Position numbers and translations under genes: made by a program | Shown here: positions 35,048 through 46,118 of the stretch, one piece after another | Position numbering within the stretch: position 1 is the first letter of the stretch | How the letters are laid out: each line of letters begins with the position of its first letter | The notes under the pieces: generated by a model | Databases searched by the model: none | Told to the model about the DNA's origin: nothing | What the model saw: only the letters and a program-made list of their open reading frames with translations | NCBI GenBank assembly: GCA_002344355.1 | Contig: DDTN01000039.1 | Span: 9,026-73,025 of the forward strand | Length of the DNA: 64,000 nucleotides | DNA from: Proteobacteria bacterium UBA2363 | Lineage (GTDB): Bacteria; Pseudomonadota; Gammaproteobacteria; Xanthomonadales; UBA2363 | Direction of reading: 5' to 3'

Positions 35048-37429
35048 TCAGTCGAAGCCGGCAACCATCAGGGTGTCGATCCGGAGCAGGGTGACCAGGC
35101 GTTGGGCCGGGCGGCCGACCACCAGGAGATCCCGGACCGGGTCGTAGGCGTACCTGAGGTGGTCGTCGATGCTGGTGGCCGGCGTCGTCCCGAACACCGC
35201 GAAGGAGGGCTTAAGCATGCCGGTCGTGGCATGGCCCCCGCGCAGCAGGGCGATGGCGCCGCCGTTGAGGATGCCGGCGCCATCGAAGCCCGGTGCCGCG
35301 ACCACGAAATGGTCGCCATGGACGTGCACCTGTCCGAGGGCATCGCCCTCCACCGTGCCGACCAGGGCGATCTCCGCCGAAAGGACGCCGGTGACGCCGC
35401 GCCGGCCATCGCCCCAGACCACCGCACCCTGCTCCACGACCAGGCCGCCCCAGCCGTCCCAGCCGGTGGCGTTGACCACGTAGTTGCCGTTGGCCAGCGG
35501 CCACACCACCCGGCTTCCCCAGAACAGGTCGATCGGGAAGTCGCCGGTGTTGCTGCCGATCAGGGCGTTGTCAGGCGAGATGGCGCCGGTCCTGCCGTTG
35601 TCGCCGTCCATCCAGACGATCGCCCCGACGTCCATCGTGTCGCCATGGTCCCAGGCGGGTGCCGCCGCCACCAGGTTGCCGTTGCTCAGCGCGAACAGGC
35701 GCATGCCGTTGCCGTCCTGTTCGCTGCTGCCCACCAGGGAGTTGCCGGGGCCGACGGGTCCGACCACCGGTTGCCCGGGGCTCATCCAGGTGACCGCGCC
35801 GGCCATGAAGGCGGCACCGTTGCGCCACCTCGGGCTGAGCACGGCGAAATTTCCGTTCGCGAGCACCGTCACGTAGCCGTACCCGACGAGGTCGCTGGAC
35901 TGCGCGCCGACCAGCGAGTTGGTGGCCGACACCGGGCCGACCAGCCCGCCCAGGCCGTCGCCGACGCTGACCGCCCCGACCCGCGAGACGGTCGGGGAGG
36001 ACCAGTACGGACTCACCACCACGTAATGCCCGCTCGGCAGCACCTCCACGCGTTCGGCAAGGGTGTCGCCGAAGCGGCTTCCCACCAGCGAATTGCCGGG
36101 TCCGACCTCGGCGGCCAGGCCGTTCCAGCCGTCGACCCAGGTCACCGCCCCGGCATTCCCCGCATCGCCGTTGCGCCAGCTTCGCGTGGCGGTCACGAAA
36201 TGGCCGTTCGGCAGCGCCTTGACCTCGCTGCCCACGCGGTCGCCCGGCTGGCTGCCGCGCAGGGCCGCGGCGGGGTCGATGACGCCGGTCGGCAGGGCAT
36301 CGGCCTGCAGGAGCCATACCGCGCCGACATCCTCCGGGCCGAACTGCGGCACGCCGACGGCCAGGTTGCCGTTGGCCAGGACCAGCACCCGGCCCGTGCC
36401 GAGCCGGTCCCCCGCATGCATGCCGAACAGGGAATTCTCCGGGTTCACCGTGCCTTTCAGCTGTTCCGGCCCGGCGATCCAGGTGAGGGCGCCGACGTCC
36501 GGCGCGTCGGCCGAGTCGACGTCGGGGCTGACGACAACGAACCGGCCATCCGGGAACACGGCGATCCCGCCTGCGCCGACCCGGTCGCCGCTGCGGGTCC
36601 CGAGCAGCGAATTGCCGATCCCGACTTCGCCGCGGACACCGCTCGTGCCGCTGGCGAAGGTGACCGCGCCGACGTTGGCCGCGTCGTGGGCATCCACCAG
36701 GGCACTGAGGATGACGAAATCGCCGCCGGGCAACTCGGCGATCGTCGCAGACAGGCCCTCGGACGCCCCTACCGCGTCGTGGCTGCGCGTCCCGACCAGG
36801 GCATTTTCCGCCGAGACCGGTCCGGTGATGCCGAGGTTGCCATCGGCCCAGACCACAGCGCCGGCATCGACCAGGTCACCGTTGTCCCACTGGGCGATCT
36901 GGACCACGTAGTTGCCGTTGCCGAGCACCCTGATTCCCCGGGCGTGGCCGACCCGGTCGTCGACGCTGCTGCCGACCAGGGAGTTGTCGGCGGAGACCTG
37001 TCCCGACAGGCCCGATTCGCCGTCGACCCAGGTCACCGCGCCCGCCGCTTGGATGCCCTGGTGGCGATAGCCGGGACTGAGCACGATGAAGTTGCCGTCA
37101 CCGACCTCGAAGATGCCATGGCTGCCGATGCAGTCGCCCACCGTGGCGCCGGTGAGCGTGCTGACCAGGCTGCCGTCCGGGCGGTACAGCGATACCACGC
37201 CGATGGTCTCGCCGAAATACCCGCAGTCGCGCACGACGATGTTGCCGTTGGCGAGCACGTGCACGCCGGTGCCGAAGCGGTCGCTACCCGGCGGCGCCGC
37301 GATGTCGATCTGCTGTGCCGCGACCACCCCGCCGAACGCCGCCAACACGGCGCAGCAGACCAGCGCGCCGGGGCGCGGCGTCCGGCGGCGGATGGCGTCA
37401 TCCGCGGGTCGCGGGCTGCCGCATGTCAT
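35048..37429 (-). CDS. exported protein of about twelve tandem NSLVG-type repeats
   Basis: This 793-residue protein starts with an Arg-rich n-region and a hydrophobic signal (ALVCCAVLAAFGGVVAAQ). The mature part is about twelve degenerate repeats of roughly 55-65 residues. Each runs NSLVGSxxGDxVG, then VxxLxNGNxVVxSPxWxNG, then AGAVTWVDGxxGxxGxV. The pattern predicts a beta-propeller or solenoid with aspartate- and asparagine-rich turns. Similar repeats are catalogued only as domains of unknown function. The repeat region ends with LLRIDTLMVAGFD. No enzyme motif, anchor or autotransporter barrel is visible. It faces the oxidoreductase convergently with 81 bases between, and no neighbour suggests a role; surface adhesion is only a guess. 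Confidence 0.75.
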   Translation of the reverse strand: MTCGSPRPADDAIRRRTPRPGALVCCAVLAAFGGVVAAQQIDIAAPPGSDRFGTGVHVLANGNIVVRDCGYFGETIGVVSLYRPDGSLVSTLTGATVGDCIGSHGIFEVGDGNFIVLSPGYRHQGIQAAGAVTWVDGESGLSGQVSADNSLVGSSVDDRVGHARGIRVLGNGNYVVQIAQWDNGDLVDAGAVVWADGNLGITGPVSAENALVGTRSHDAVGASEGLSATIAELPGGDFVILSALVDAHDAANVGAVTFASGTSGVRGEVGIGNSLLGTRSGDRVGAGGIAVFPDGRFVVVSPDVDSADAPDVGALTWIAGPEQLKGTVNPENSLFGMHAGDRLGTGRVLVLANGNLAVGVPQFGPEDVGAVWLLQADALPTGVIDPAAALRGSQPGDRVGSEVKALPNGHFVTATRSWRNGDAGNAGAVTWVDGWNGLAAEVGPGNSLVGSRFGDTLAERVEVLPSGHYVVVSPYWSSPTVSRVGAVSVGDGLGGLVGPVSATNSLVGAQSSDLVGYGYVTVLANGNFAVLSPRWRNGAAFMAGAVTWMSPGQPVVGPVGPGNSLVGSSEQDGNGMRLFALSNGNLVAAAPAWDHGDTMDVGAIVWMDGDNGRTGAISPDNALIGSNTGDFPIDLFWGSRVVWPLANGNYVVNATGWDGWGGLVVEQGAVVWGDGRRGVTGVLSAEIALVGTVEGDALGQVHVHGDHFVVAAPGFDGAGILNGGAIALLRGGHATTGMLKPSFAVFGTTPATSIDDHLRYAYDPVRDLLVVGRPAQRLVTLLRIDTLMVAGFD

Positions 37430-37517
37430 GGACGCGGATCCTCAACCGGGGAGCTCCTGGACATGCTACCCCACCCGGCCGGATGCCCCGCGATCCGGAT
37501 GCCTGCGACCCGTGCCC

Positions 37518-39206
37518 TCAGTCGGTCTTGCGGCGGGCCTCGATGCGCGCCGAGCCCTGCACCAGGGTCGCGGTCTCGACCTCGCCGGTGGCCGGGGCGA
37601 ACTCGAACGCGGCGTCGACCTCGGTGATGAACAGGCGGTTGGGCGACTCGGCCTTCAGCTCGAAGGCCGGCTGGCCGGGCACCTGAACGCGCAGCGTGTC
37701 GGCCTCGTCGAAGAACACCTTGAAGGCGAGCTCTTCCCCTGCGTAGTCGCCGACCAGGCGCTCCAGCGCCGCGCGCGGCAGCTCGATGCCGGTGCGCGCC
37801 TCGACCGGCTCGTCGGTGCGCGGCCACAGCTCGCCCTCGCCCTCGCCGTCGGCGAAGAAGCGCATGGCGGTCGGCCGGCCCTCGGCGTCGCGCTCGATGC
37901 TCAGGCGGCTGAGCGAGTCGGCGAACGCGAAGCTGTCGTCGCCGACCGGGATCAGCGGGAACGCCATGCCGCCGCTGCGCTGGGAGGTCAGCGCGCCGTC
38001 CTTGAAACGCAGCACGCGGGCATTGTCGGCATCGAGGCGGTAGACGCCTTCCAGGGACTTCAGTTCGTCTTCGGGCACCGGCACCGGGGTCAGCGCCGGG
38101 TAGGGATCGCCCAGCGCGAGCGCCGCCAGGCGCCGTGCCAGCACGCCGACCGCCTGGCCGCCGCTGGCGTCGGCGTTGCGCAGCACCGCGACGGTGATGT
38201 CGCCCTCGGGCACGTACATCAGCAGGGAGATGAAGCCGTTGATGCCGCCGCCGTGTTCGAGCACCGGCCGGCCGCGCACGGTACCGGCCTGGATGCCGTA
38301 GCCGTAGCGCTGCGGCGGCTCGGCGGCCTTGCCCTCGGGCGCGATCATCCGCGCATAGGTCGGCGCGGACAGCACCTGGCCGCCGTGCAGGGCGCGGTTC
38401 CAGCGCCACAGGTCGTCGACGGTGGAGACCAGGGCGCCGGCGGCATGCGGCTGGGTCATGCTCAGCGGCGCCGCGACGGTGTGGCCGCCGTCGCCGCCGG
38501 CGCTGTAGCCGCTGGCGTGGCCGGCGATGACCGCCCGGGTCGCGCCGGAGCGCGTGCGCTCCATCGCCAGCGGCCTGAACAGGCTGCGTTCCAGCCAGCG
38601 GTCCCAGGCCATGCCGCTGGCCTTCTCGATCACCGCACCGACCAGGACGTAGCCGGAGTTGTTGTAGTTCCAGCCCTCGCCAGGGACGAAGTCGACCGGG
38701 TGGTCTGCGAACACCGCGATCAGGGCGCCGGTATCGAGGTCCCGGCGGATCTCCTGGTCCATGTAGCCGGCAATGCCCGTGTAGCTCTTGATGCCCGAGG
38801 TGTGGTTGAGCAGTTGCGCGACCGTGATCGCTCCGCCGTTCGGGAAGTCGGGCAGGTACTTCGACAGCGGGTCGTCGAGCGCGACCTTGCCCTCGTCGAC
38901 CAGCTTCAGCAGGCCCGCGGCGGCGACCTGCTTGGTGACCGAGCCGATCCGGAACACGTGGTCGGGCGACAGCGGCACGCCCAGCTCGATGCTGGCCATG
39001 CCACGGGCGCCGCGGAACAGCACGGTGTCGCCCCGGGCCAGCAGCACCGCCATGCCCGGCCCGGTGGCGTCGGGCACGCTGGATTCCAGCAACGAGCGGG
39101 CCGCCGCCTCGATCGCGGGAACCTCGGTCCGGGCCGTGGCTGGCAACGGAAGCGCCAGTGCGAGCGCGGGCAGCAGGCTGGCCAGCAGGCGGGCTGCGGG
39201 GGTCAT
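37518..39206 (-). CDS. exported serine hydrolase of the beta-lactamase class C/EstB type
   Basis: This 562-residue protein has a signal peptide (LLASLLPALALALPLPATA) and an ATG preceded by GGGAGA. Its class C fold carries Ser89-Val-Thr-Lys92 as the SxxK nucleophile motif, Tyr181-Asn-Asn183 as YxN, and HGG in LEHGGGINGF as the KTG equivalent. A C-terminal roughly 150-residue beta-rich domain (SLEGVYRLDADNARVLRF onward), of the kind seen in D-aminopeptidase-like and LACTB-like hydrolases, follows. HGG rather than KTG points to an esterase or peptidase rather than a true beta-lactamase. The substrate is unknown. It is followed on the same strand, after 88 bases, by the repeat protein. Confidence 0.88.
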   Translation of the reverse strand: MTPAARLLASLLPALALALPLPATARTEVPAIEAAARSLLESSVPDATGPGMAVLLARGDTVLFRGARGMASIELGVPLSPDHVFRIGSVTKQVAAAGLLKLVDEGKVALDDPLSKYLPDFPNGGAITVAQLLNHTSGIKSYTGIAGYMDQEIRRDLDTGALIAVFADHPVDFVPGEGWNYNNSGYVLVGAVIEKASGMAWDRWLERSLFRPLAMERTRSGATRAVIAGHASGYSAGGDGGHTVAAPLSMTQPHAAGALVSTVDDLWRWNRALHGGQVLSAPTYARMIAPEGKAAEPPQRYGYGIQAGTVRGRPVLEHGGGINGFISLLMYVPEGDITVAVLRNADASGGQAVGVLARRLAALALGDPYPALTPVPVPEDELKSLEGVYRLDADNARVLRFKDGALTSQRSGGMAFPLIPVGDDSFAFADSLSRLSIERDAEGRPTAMRFFADGEGEGELWPRTDEPVEARTGIELPRAALERLVGDYAGEELAFKVFFDEADTLRVQVPGQPAFELKAESPNRLFITEVDAAFEFAPATGEVETATLVQGSARIEARRKTD

Positions 39207-39286
39207 GGGCGGATCTCCCTGGAGTGGTGTCCCCGAGTCTGGGTGCCGGCGGCGCCCGGCGCACCTGCCGGAAGCCATGGCCGCGG

Positions 39287-39997
39287 TCACCAGTCGCTGC
39301 GCCCGGGCAGCAGGCCGGCCAGCTCGGCGGCGGTCAGGTTGCGCCACTGGCCGGGCTTGAGCGCGCCCAGCTTCAGGTTGTCGATGCGCACCCGGCGCAG
39401 TTGCGTGACCCGGTAGCCGAACGCCGCGGCCATCAGGCGGATCTGCCGGTTCAGGCCCTGGGTCAGCACGATCCGGAAGCCGTACTTGGCGATCCGCGCG
39501 GTGCGGCAGGGCAAGGTCAGCTCGCCATGCACGCGCACGCCGCGCGCCATGCCGGCCAGGAACTCCGGCGTCACCGGCTTGTTGACCGCCACCAGGTATT
39601 CCTTCTCGTGGCGGTTCTCGGCGCGCAGGATCTCGTTGACGATGTCGCCGTTGCTGGTCAGCAGGATCAGCCCCTCGGAATCCTTGTCCAGGCGGCCGAT
39701 CGGGAAGATGCGCTGCTCGTGGCCGACGAAGTCGACGATGTTGCCGCGCACGCCGGACTCGGTCGTGCAGGTGACGCCGACCGGCTTGTTGAGCGCGATG
39801 TAGACGTGGGCGCGTCCGGCGCGCACGGTCCGCGCCGGCAGCGGCTGGCCGTCGAGCAGGACCTCCTCGCCCGGCGCCACTTCGGTGCCGATGCCGCCGC
39901 GCCGGCCGCCGACGGTCACCCGTCCGGCGGCGATCAGCCGGTCGGCCTCGCGCCGGGAACAGAAACCGGTGGCGGCGATGTGCTTGTTGAGGCGCAT
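39287..39997 (-). CDS. rluF: 23S rRNA pseudouridine synthase, RluF type
   Basis: This 236-residue protein opens with an S4 RNA-binding domain (MRLNKHIAATGFCSRREADRLI) and continues with an RsuA-family catalytic domain. The catalytic aspartate lies in GRLDKDSEGLILLTSNG; KEYLVAVNKPV and QGLNRQIRLMAAAFGY are further family marks. The GLNRQIRLMAAAFGY form and the short length fit RluF, which modifies U2604 of 23S rRNA and also tRNA-Tyr in E. coli; RluB/RluE-type specificity is less likely. It probably forms a transcription unit of its own, 80 bases upstream of the serine hydrolase start on the same strand. Confidence 0.88.
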   Translation of the reverse strand: MRLNKHIAATGFCSRREADRLIAAGRVTVGGRRGGIGTEVAPGEEVLLDGQPLPARTVRAGRAHVYIALNKPVGVTCTTESGVRGNIVDFVGHEQRIFPIGRLDKDSEGLILLTSNGDIVNEILRAENRHEKEYLVAVNKPVTPEFLAGMARGVRVHGELTLPCRTARIAKYGFRIVLTQGLNRQIRLMAAAFGYRVTQLRRVRIDNLKLGALKPGQWRNLTAAELAGLLPGRSDW

Positions 39998-40136
39998 GGC
40001 GCAGGGTCCGGGCGGGGCATTGTGCCACCCGGCCCGCGGCCGCGCGCGGCCGGCAGCCGGCCGCTGCCCGGTCCGGGCAGCGCAGCGGAACGCGCCGGCG
40101 TCGCGCCGGTCCGCGCGATCCGCCGCCAGGGCGCCG

Positions 40137-40496
40137 TCAGGCCGCGACCAGGGTCTGGAAGCCGCCGTAGGCCATGCGCCGGCAGTCGAAGGGCATGGCC
40201 TCCGGCGACATCCCGGCCAGGCGCGGGTCGTTCATCACCAGGGCATTGATGCGGTCGCGCTCGGCGCGCGAGGCGAACTCCACCCAGGCGAACACCACGG
40301 TGTCGTCCGGTCCGGCGCCGCACAGCGCGGTGAACGGCAGCATGCCCTCCACCGCCAGGTCGTCGCCGGAACACTCTCGGTAGGACAGCGCGCCGTGCTC
40401 GCGCCAGACCGCACCGGCCTTGGCGGCGATCTGCCGGTATTCCTCGAGGCGGGCGCGCGGCACGGGAAGGACATAACCATCGACGTAGGTGGACAT
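40137..40496 (-). CDS. DUF1428 family protein
   Basis: This is a 119-residue protein with the DUF1428 pattern: opening YVDGYVLPVP, then YRQIAAKAGAVWREHGALSYRE, VVFAWVEFASRAERDRIN and the closing MPFDCRRMAYGGFQTLV. The family adopts a dimeric alpha-beta barrel ferredoxin-like fold and has no established function. It is cytosolic, with no signal peptide. It is preceded by dbpA on the same strand with a 171-base gap. In other genomes such genes often accompany DGPF or YCII-type small proteins; one lies 1.7 kb away. Confidence 0.88.
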   Translation of the reverse strand: MSTYVDGYVLPVPRARLEEYRQIAAKAGAVWREHGALSYRECSGDDLAVEGMLPFTALCGAGPDDTVVFAWVEFASRAERDRINALVMNDPRLAGMSPEAMPFDCRRMAYGGFQTLVAA

Positions 40497-40667
40497 GGGA
40501 CGCTCCTGGCTGGAGGGGGCGGCGGCGCCGCAGGGTTTCGCCCCGTGGTCGAACCGGCGCGGGCCGGATCGACCGACGGCCCGGCCCGGTGCGGGACGCC
40601 GGCTTCGCGGCGCCGGGCCTTCGGCAGGGTCGCCGCGAGCCCGGCGCTGCGCGGCTGCCGGCAGGGC

Positions 40668-42044
40668 TCAGACCAGCCGCACGCGCCGGCTGCGGCCCTT
40701 GATGCGGCCGGCCTGCAGGGCCGCGGCGGCGGACTTGGCGAGATCGCGGCGCACCGCGACGTAGGCCCGGGTGGGGAACAGGTCGATTCGGCCGATCGCC
40801 TCGGCGGGTACCGCGGCGGCGCCGGTCAGCGCGCCCAGGATGTCGCCGGGGCGCAGCTTGTCGACGCGGCCGGCGTCGATGCGCAGGGTCGCCATCGCCG
40901 CGCGCGGCGCCGAGCGCGCGGCGCCGCCGGGCGGCAGGCCGGTCGGCGCCCAGCGCGGCTCGATGCCCAGGGCGTCGCGGATGCGCTGCGCGCGCGCCAT
41001 CTCGGCCGGCGCCACCAGGCTCAGCGCCAGGCCGGTGCGGCCGGCCCGCGCGGTGCGGCCGACCCGGTGGGTGTAGGCGTCGGCGTCGGAGGGCAGGGCG
41101 TGGTTGACCACGCAGTCGACCTCGTCGATGTCCAGGCCGCGCGCGGCGACGTCGCTGGCGACCAGCACCGAGAGGCTGCCGTTGCCGAAGCGCAGCAGGG
41201 TCTCGTCGCGGTCGCGCTGCTCCATGTCGCCGTGCAGGGCGAGGGCGTCGAAGCCCTCGTCGCGCAGGCGCACGGCGACCTCGTCGGCCTCCTTGCGGGT
41301 GTTGCAGAACACCACGGCGGCGCGCGGCCGGTTGACCAGCAGCAGGGCGACCAGGGCGTCGTTGCGGCGGGCCGGGTCGGTCTCGTGGAACACGTGCTCG
41401 ATGCGCGGCTGCTGGCCGGCCTCGTCGACGGTGACCTCGACCGGCTCGCGCAGGGTGGTGCGCGCCATCGCGCGAATCGCGTCCGGCCAGGTCGCCGAGA
41501 ACAGCAGGCTCTGGCGGCCGGACGGCAGCCGCCGCACGATCGCCTCGATGGCCTCGGCGAAGCCCATGTCCAGCATGCGATCGGCCTCGTCCAGCACGAA
41601 GCTGGCGATCGCGTCCGGGTCGATCAGTCCCTGCTCGAGCATTTCCAGCACCCGCCCCGGCGTGCCGACCACCACCTGCGGCGGTTGCACCAGCGAGGCG
41701 CGCTGCGGCGCCGCCGGCACGCCACCGGTGACCAGGGTCAGCTTGACGTTGCCGATGCCAGCCGCGAGCTTGCGCAGGCTGCGCGCCACCTGGTCGGCCA
41801 GTTCGCGGGTCGGGCACAGCACCAGGGCCTGGACGCGCAGCAGGCCGGGCTGCAGGCGCTGCAGCAGGCCCAGGCCGAAGGCGGCGGTCTTGCCGCTGCC
41901 GGTCGGCGCCATCGCCAGCAGGTCGTGGCCGGCGAGGATCACCGGCAGGGTGCGGGCCTGGATCGGCGTCGGCGTGGTGTAGCCGGCGGCGGCCACCGCC
42001 TGGCGCAGGGCGGGGTCGAGGGCGAGGGCATCGAAGGAATCCAT
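40668..42044 (-). CDS. dbpA: ATP-dependent RNA helicase DbpA
   Basis: This 458-residue DEAD-box helicase has nearly the length of E. coli DbpA. Motifs in order are the Q motif PTPIQ, APTGSGKTAAF (I), PTRELADQ (Ia), VGTPGR, LDEADRML (II), FSATW (III) and HRVGRTARAGR (VI). The C-terminal domain (about 385-458, VDKLRPGDILGALTG, IDLFPTRAYVAV, GRIKGRSRRVRLV) is the DbpA RNA-binding domain that recognises hairpin 92 of 23S rRNA. It remodels 50S subunit precursors. The start at 42044 gives MDSFDALALDP, matching the family. It is divergent from the DGPF gene. Confidence 0.94.
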   Translation of the reverse strand: MDSFDALALDPALRQAVAAAGYTTPTPIQARTLPVILAGHDLLAMAPTGSGKTAAFGLGLLQRLQPGLLRVQALVLCPTRELADQVARSLRKLAAGIGNVKLTLVTGGVPAAPQRASLVQPPQVVVGTPGRVLEMLEQGLIDPDAIASFVLDEADRMLDMGFAEAIEAIVRRLPSGRQSLLFSATWPDAIRAMARTTLREPVEVTVDEAGQQPRIEHVFHETDPARRNDALVALLLVNRPRAAVVFCNTRKEADEVAVRLRDEGFDALALHGDMEQRDRDETLLRFGNGSLSVLVASDVAARGLDIDEVDCVVNHALPSDADAYTHRVGRTARAGRTGLALSLVAPAEMARAQRIRDALGIEPRWAPTGLPPGGAARSAPRAAMATLRIDAGRVDKLRPGDILGALTGAAAVPAEAIGRIDLFPTRAYVAVRRDLAKSAAAALQAGRIKGRSRRVRLV

Positions 42045-42245
42045 GCGCAATGATCGCAGCAACCGGGACCCGGCGCGCGGCGGCACGCTTGCGGCCTCGT
42101 CCGGGCGCGGGCAGGCTGGGCCCTGCCGCAGGGTGCCGCGCGCCGGTCGATCGGCGCCGCGTCCGCACGACCAGTCGGGGCGCCCGCCGGATTCCGCCGC
42201 CGGTCGACCCGCCCGCCGCACGAGACCGCCTACAGGAGCGTCGCC

Positions 42246-42602
42246 ATGAAATACCTGCTGCTGATCTACAACGATGCCGCCCTGCTCGACGCCCTGCCGC
42301 GCGAGGAGTTCGAGCACCGCCTGGCGCACTGCTACGAGCGCGCCGGCGAGCTGATGGCCGACGGCCGGCTGCTCGGCTCCGAGCGGCTGGAGAAGCCCGA
42401 GACCGCCGCCACCGTGCGCATCCGCGACGACGAGCTGGCGGTCACCGACGGCCCGTTCGCCGAGACCAAGGAGTACCTGGCCGGCTTCAACGTCGTCGAG
42501 GCGCGCGACATGAACGAGGCGATCCGCCTGGCCGCCGGCTTTCCCTGGGCGCGCACCGGCAGCGTCGAGGTGCGGCCGATCGCGCAGTCCCTGCCCGACT
42601 GA
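42246..42602 (+). CDS. DGPF/YCII-domain protein linked to an ECF42 sigma factor
   Basis: This 118-residue protein has the signature DGPFAETKEYLAGF at about 72-85 and opens MKYLLLIYND, typical of DGPF (YCII-related) proteins. The family has a dimeric ferredoxin-like fold with unknown ligand or reaction. It ends 44 bases before the sigma-factor gene. ECF42 sigma factors are regularly encoded beside DGPF genes and drive their expression in studied cases, so autoregulation of this pair is likely. The ATG follows GGAGCG seven bases upstream. Confidence 0.9.
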   Translation: MKYLLLIYNDAALLDALPREEFEHRLAHCYERAGELMADGRLLGSERLEKPETAATVRIRDDELAVTDGPFAETKEYLAGFNVVEARDMNEAIRLAAGFPWARTGSVEVRPIAQSLPD

Positions 42603-42646
42603 GCGCGCCGGACCGCGATGCCGAGGACGCGACGCCGGGCGGTGCC

Positions 42647-43906
42647 ATGCCGGCCCTGAGCCCGGCCGCCGTCGCGGCCGCCCGGGCGGCGGTGGAGTCG
42701 GCCTGGCGCGAGCATTCCCGGCACGCGCTGGCCACCCTGGTGCGCCTGCTCGGCGACTTCGACCTGGCCGAGGAAGCCCTGCACGACGCCTTCCGCGCCG
42801 CCCTCGAGCAGTGGCCGGCGCAGGGCGTGCCCGGCAATCCCTACAGCTGGCTGGTCTCGGCCGGCCGCTTCAAGGCCATCGACCAGATCCGCCGGCGGCG
42901 CCGCTACGACCTCGACGACGGCCGCATCGCCGAGCGCGTCGCGGCCGCGGACGGCGACCCGGCCGAGGTCGAGATCGACGCGGTCGGCGACGACCGCCTG
43001 CGCCTGGTGTTCACCTGCTGCCATCCGGTGCTGGCGCCGGAGGCGCGCGTCGCCCTGACCCTGCGCGAGGTCTGCGGCCTGGCCACCGAGGAGATCGCGC
43101 GTGCCTTCCTGGTGCCGGTGCCGACCCTGGCGCAGCGCATCGTGCGCGCCAAGGCGAAGCTGCGCCAGGCCAGGGTCGGCTACCAGGTGCCGGGGCGAGC
43201 GGAACTGCCGGCGCGCCTGGCCAGCGTCCTGCAGGTGGTCTACCTGGTGTTCAACGAGGGCCACAGCGCCAGCGCCGGCGCGCAGGCGGTGCGCCACGAC
43301 CTGGTCGAGGAGGCGATCCGCCTGGGCCGCCTGCTGGTCGCCCTGCTGCCCGAACCCGAGGCGGTCGGCCTGCTCGCCCTGATGCTGCTGCACGCCTCGC
43401 GCCGCCACGCGCGCACCGGCGCCGACGGCGCCCTGGTGCTGCTGCCCGACCAGGACCGGGGCCGTTGGGACCGCGCCCTGATCGACGAGGGCCTGGCCCT
43501 GGTCCGGCTGGCGCTGCGCGCCCGGCCACCGGGCAGTTACGCCCTGCAGGCGGCGATCGCCGCCGTGCACGCCGAGGCGGCCACCGCGGCGGCCACCGAC
43601 TGGCCGCAGATCGTCGCCCTCTACGACCTGCTGCTGCGCGTCGATCCGTCGCCCGTGGTCGCGCTCAACCGCGCCGTCGCGATCGCCGAACGCGACGGCC
43701 CGGCGCCCGCCCTGGCCCTGGTCGACGCCCTGCTCGCCGAGGGAGCATTGGCCGGCTACCACCTGGCCCACGCCACCCGCGCCGAGCTGCTGCGCCGGCT
43801 GGGGCGCACCGACGAGGCGCGGCACGCCTACCAGCGCGCGCTGGGCCTGGTCCGGCAGCTGCCCGAACGCGCGTTCCTGTCCGAACGCCTGGCGGCGCTG
43901 CCATGA
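42647..43906 (+). CDS. ECF42-type RNA polymerase sigma factor with C-terminal TPR-like extension
   Basis: This 419-residue protein is far longer than a normal ECF sigma. Region 2 lies at about 20-90 (ATLVRLLGDFDLAEEALHDAFRAALEQWP, then NPYSWLVSAGRFKAIDQIRRRR). Region 4 lies at about 125-175 (LTLREVCGLATEEIARAFLVPVPTLAQRIVRAKAKL). The remaining roughly 240 residues form the helical extension typical of ECF42, including YLVFNEGHSAS and a TPR-like end (LGRTDEARHAYQRALGL). In ECF42 proteins this extension replaces a separate anti-sigma factor as regulator. The start was set at the ATG giving MPALSPAAVAAA. The upstream DGPF gene is the probable target. Confidence 0.92.
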   Translation: MPALSPAAVAAARAAVESAWREHSRHALATLVRLLGDFDLAEEALHDAFRAALEQWPAQGVPGNPYSWLVSAGRFKAIDQIRRRRRYDLDDGRIAERVAAADGDPAEVEIDAVGDDRLRLVFTCCHPVLAPEARVALTLREVCGLATEEIARAFLVPVPTLAQRIVRAKAKLRQARVGYQVPGRAELPARLASVLQVVYLVFNEGHSASAGAQAVRHDLVEEAIRLGRLLVALLPEPEAVGLLALMLLHASRRHARTGADGALVLLPDQDRGRWDRALIDEGLALVRLALRARPPGSYALQAAIAAVHAEAATAAATDWPQIVALYDLLLRVDPSPVVALNRAVAIAERDGPAPALALVDALLAEGALAGYHLAHATRAELLRRLGRTDEARHAYQRALGLVRQLPERAFLSERLAALP

Positions 43907-43973
43907 CCATCGGCCGGTGGCCGGGCGCCCGACGGGCGACTAGCATTCGCGACCTGGCCCGACAGGAGGGGCA

Positions 43974-45669
<1,696 letters not shown>

Positions 45670-45673
<4 letters not shown>

Positions 45674-46071
45674 CCGGTCCCGGCGCGACGCGTCCGCTGC
45701 TGCGCGACGTCCTGAGGTTCCAGTTCAAGCTGCTGCTCGATGCCCTGCGCGATGTGGCGCTGAGCCCGCTGTCGCTGGCGGCGGCCGCCGTGGACGCGCT
45801 GAGCGGGCGCCGCGACCGCGACGCCCTGTTCTACCGCCTGCTGCGCATCGGCCGGCGCAGCGAGGACTGGATCGACCTGTGGGGCGCCGCGCGCGAGCCC
45901 GGCGAGCCGCACGCCGCCAATGTCGACGACCTGCTCGGCCATGTCGAGGCGGTGCTGCGCGACCCGCGCACCGGCCCGCGCCGGGCACGGGCCATGCAGC
46001 GCTGGCTGGAGCGCGAGCGGCGCCGGCGCCTGGCGCCGCCGCCCGGCGACCGGAACGGCCCCGCTGACTGA
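45670..46071 (+). CDS. unknown 133-residue protein coupled to the ABC exporter
   Basis: The ATG lies inside the permease stop (ATGA), which supports a real gene expressed with the exporter. The protein opens LLRDVLRFQFKLLLDALRDVALSPLSLAAAAVDALSG, an amphipathic helix pair followed by a moderately hydrophobic segment. It continues with an Arg/Asp-rich part (DALFYRLLRIGRRSEDWIDLWGA) and a strongly basic C-terminus (RRARAMQRWLERERRRRL). There is no signal peptide or known motif. It may sit at the inner face of the membrane. I do not recognise a function; a regulatory or adaptor role for the exporter is inferred only from the coupling. Confidence 0.7.
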
Positions 46072-46118
46072 GCCGGTCCGCGCATGCCATCCTGCGCGCT
46101 GGCGAACCGGAAGCGCGC

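Noticed and set aside
35048..37429. DNA-level tandem repeat or mobile element
   Set aside because: The repetition is at protein level with strongly diverged codons, so it is an old internal duplication within a gene.
37518..39206. True class C beta-lactamase
   Set aside because: HGG replaces KTG and there is an extra C-terminal domain, as in esterases and peptidases of this fold. No ampR-type regulator is adjacent.
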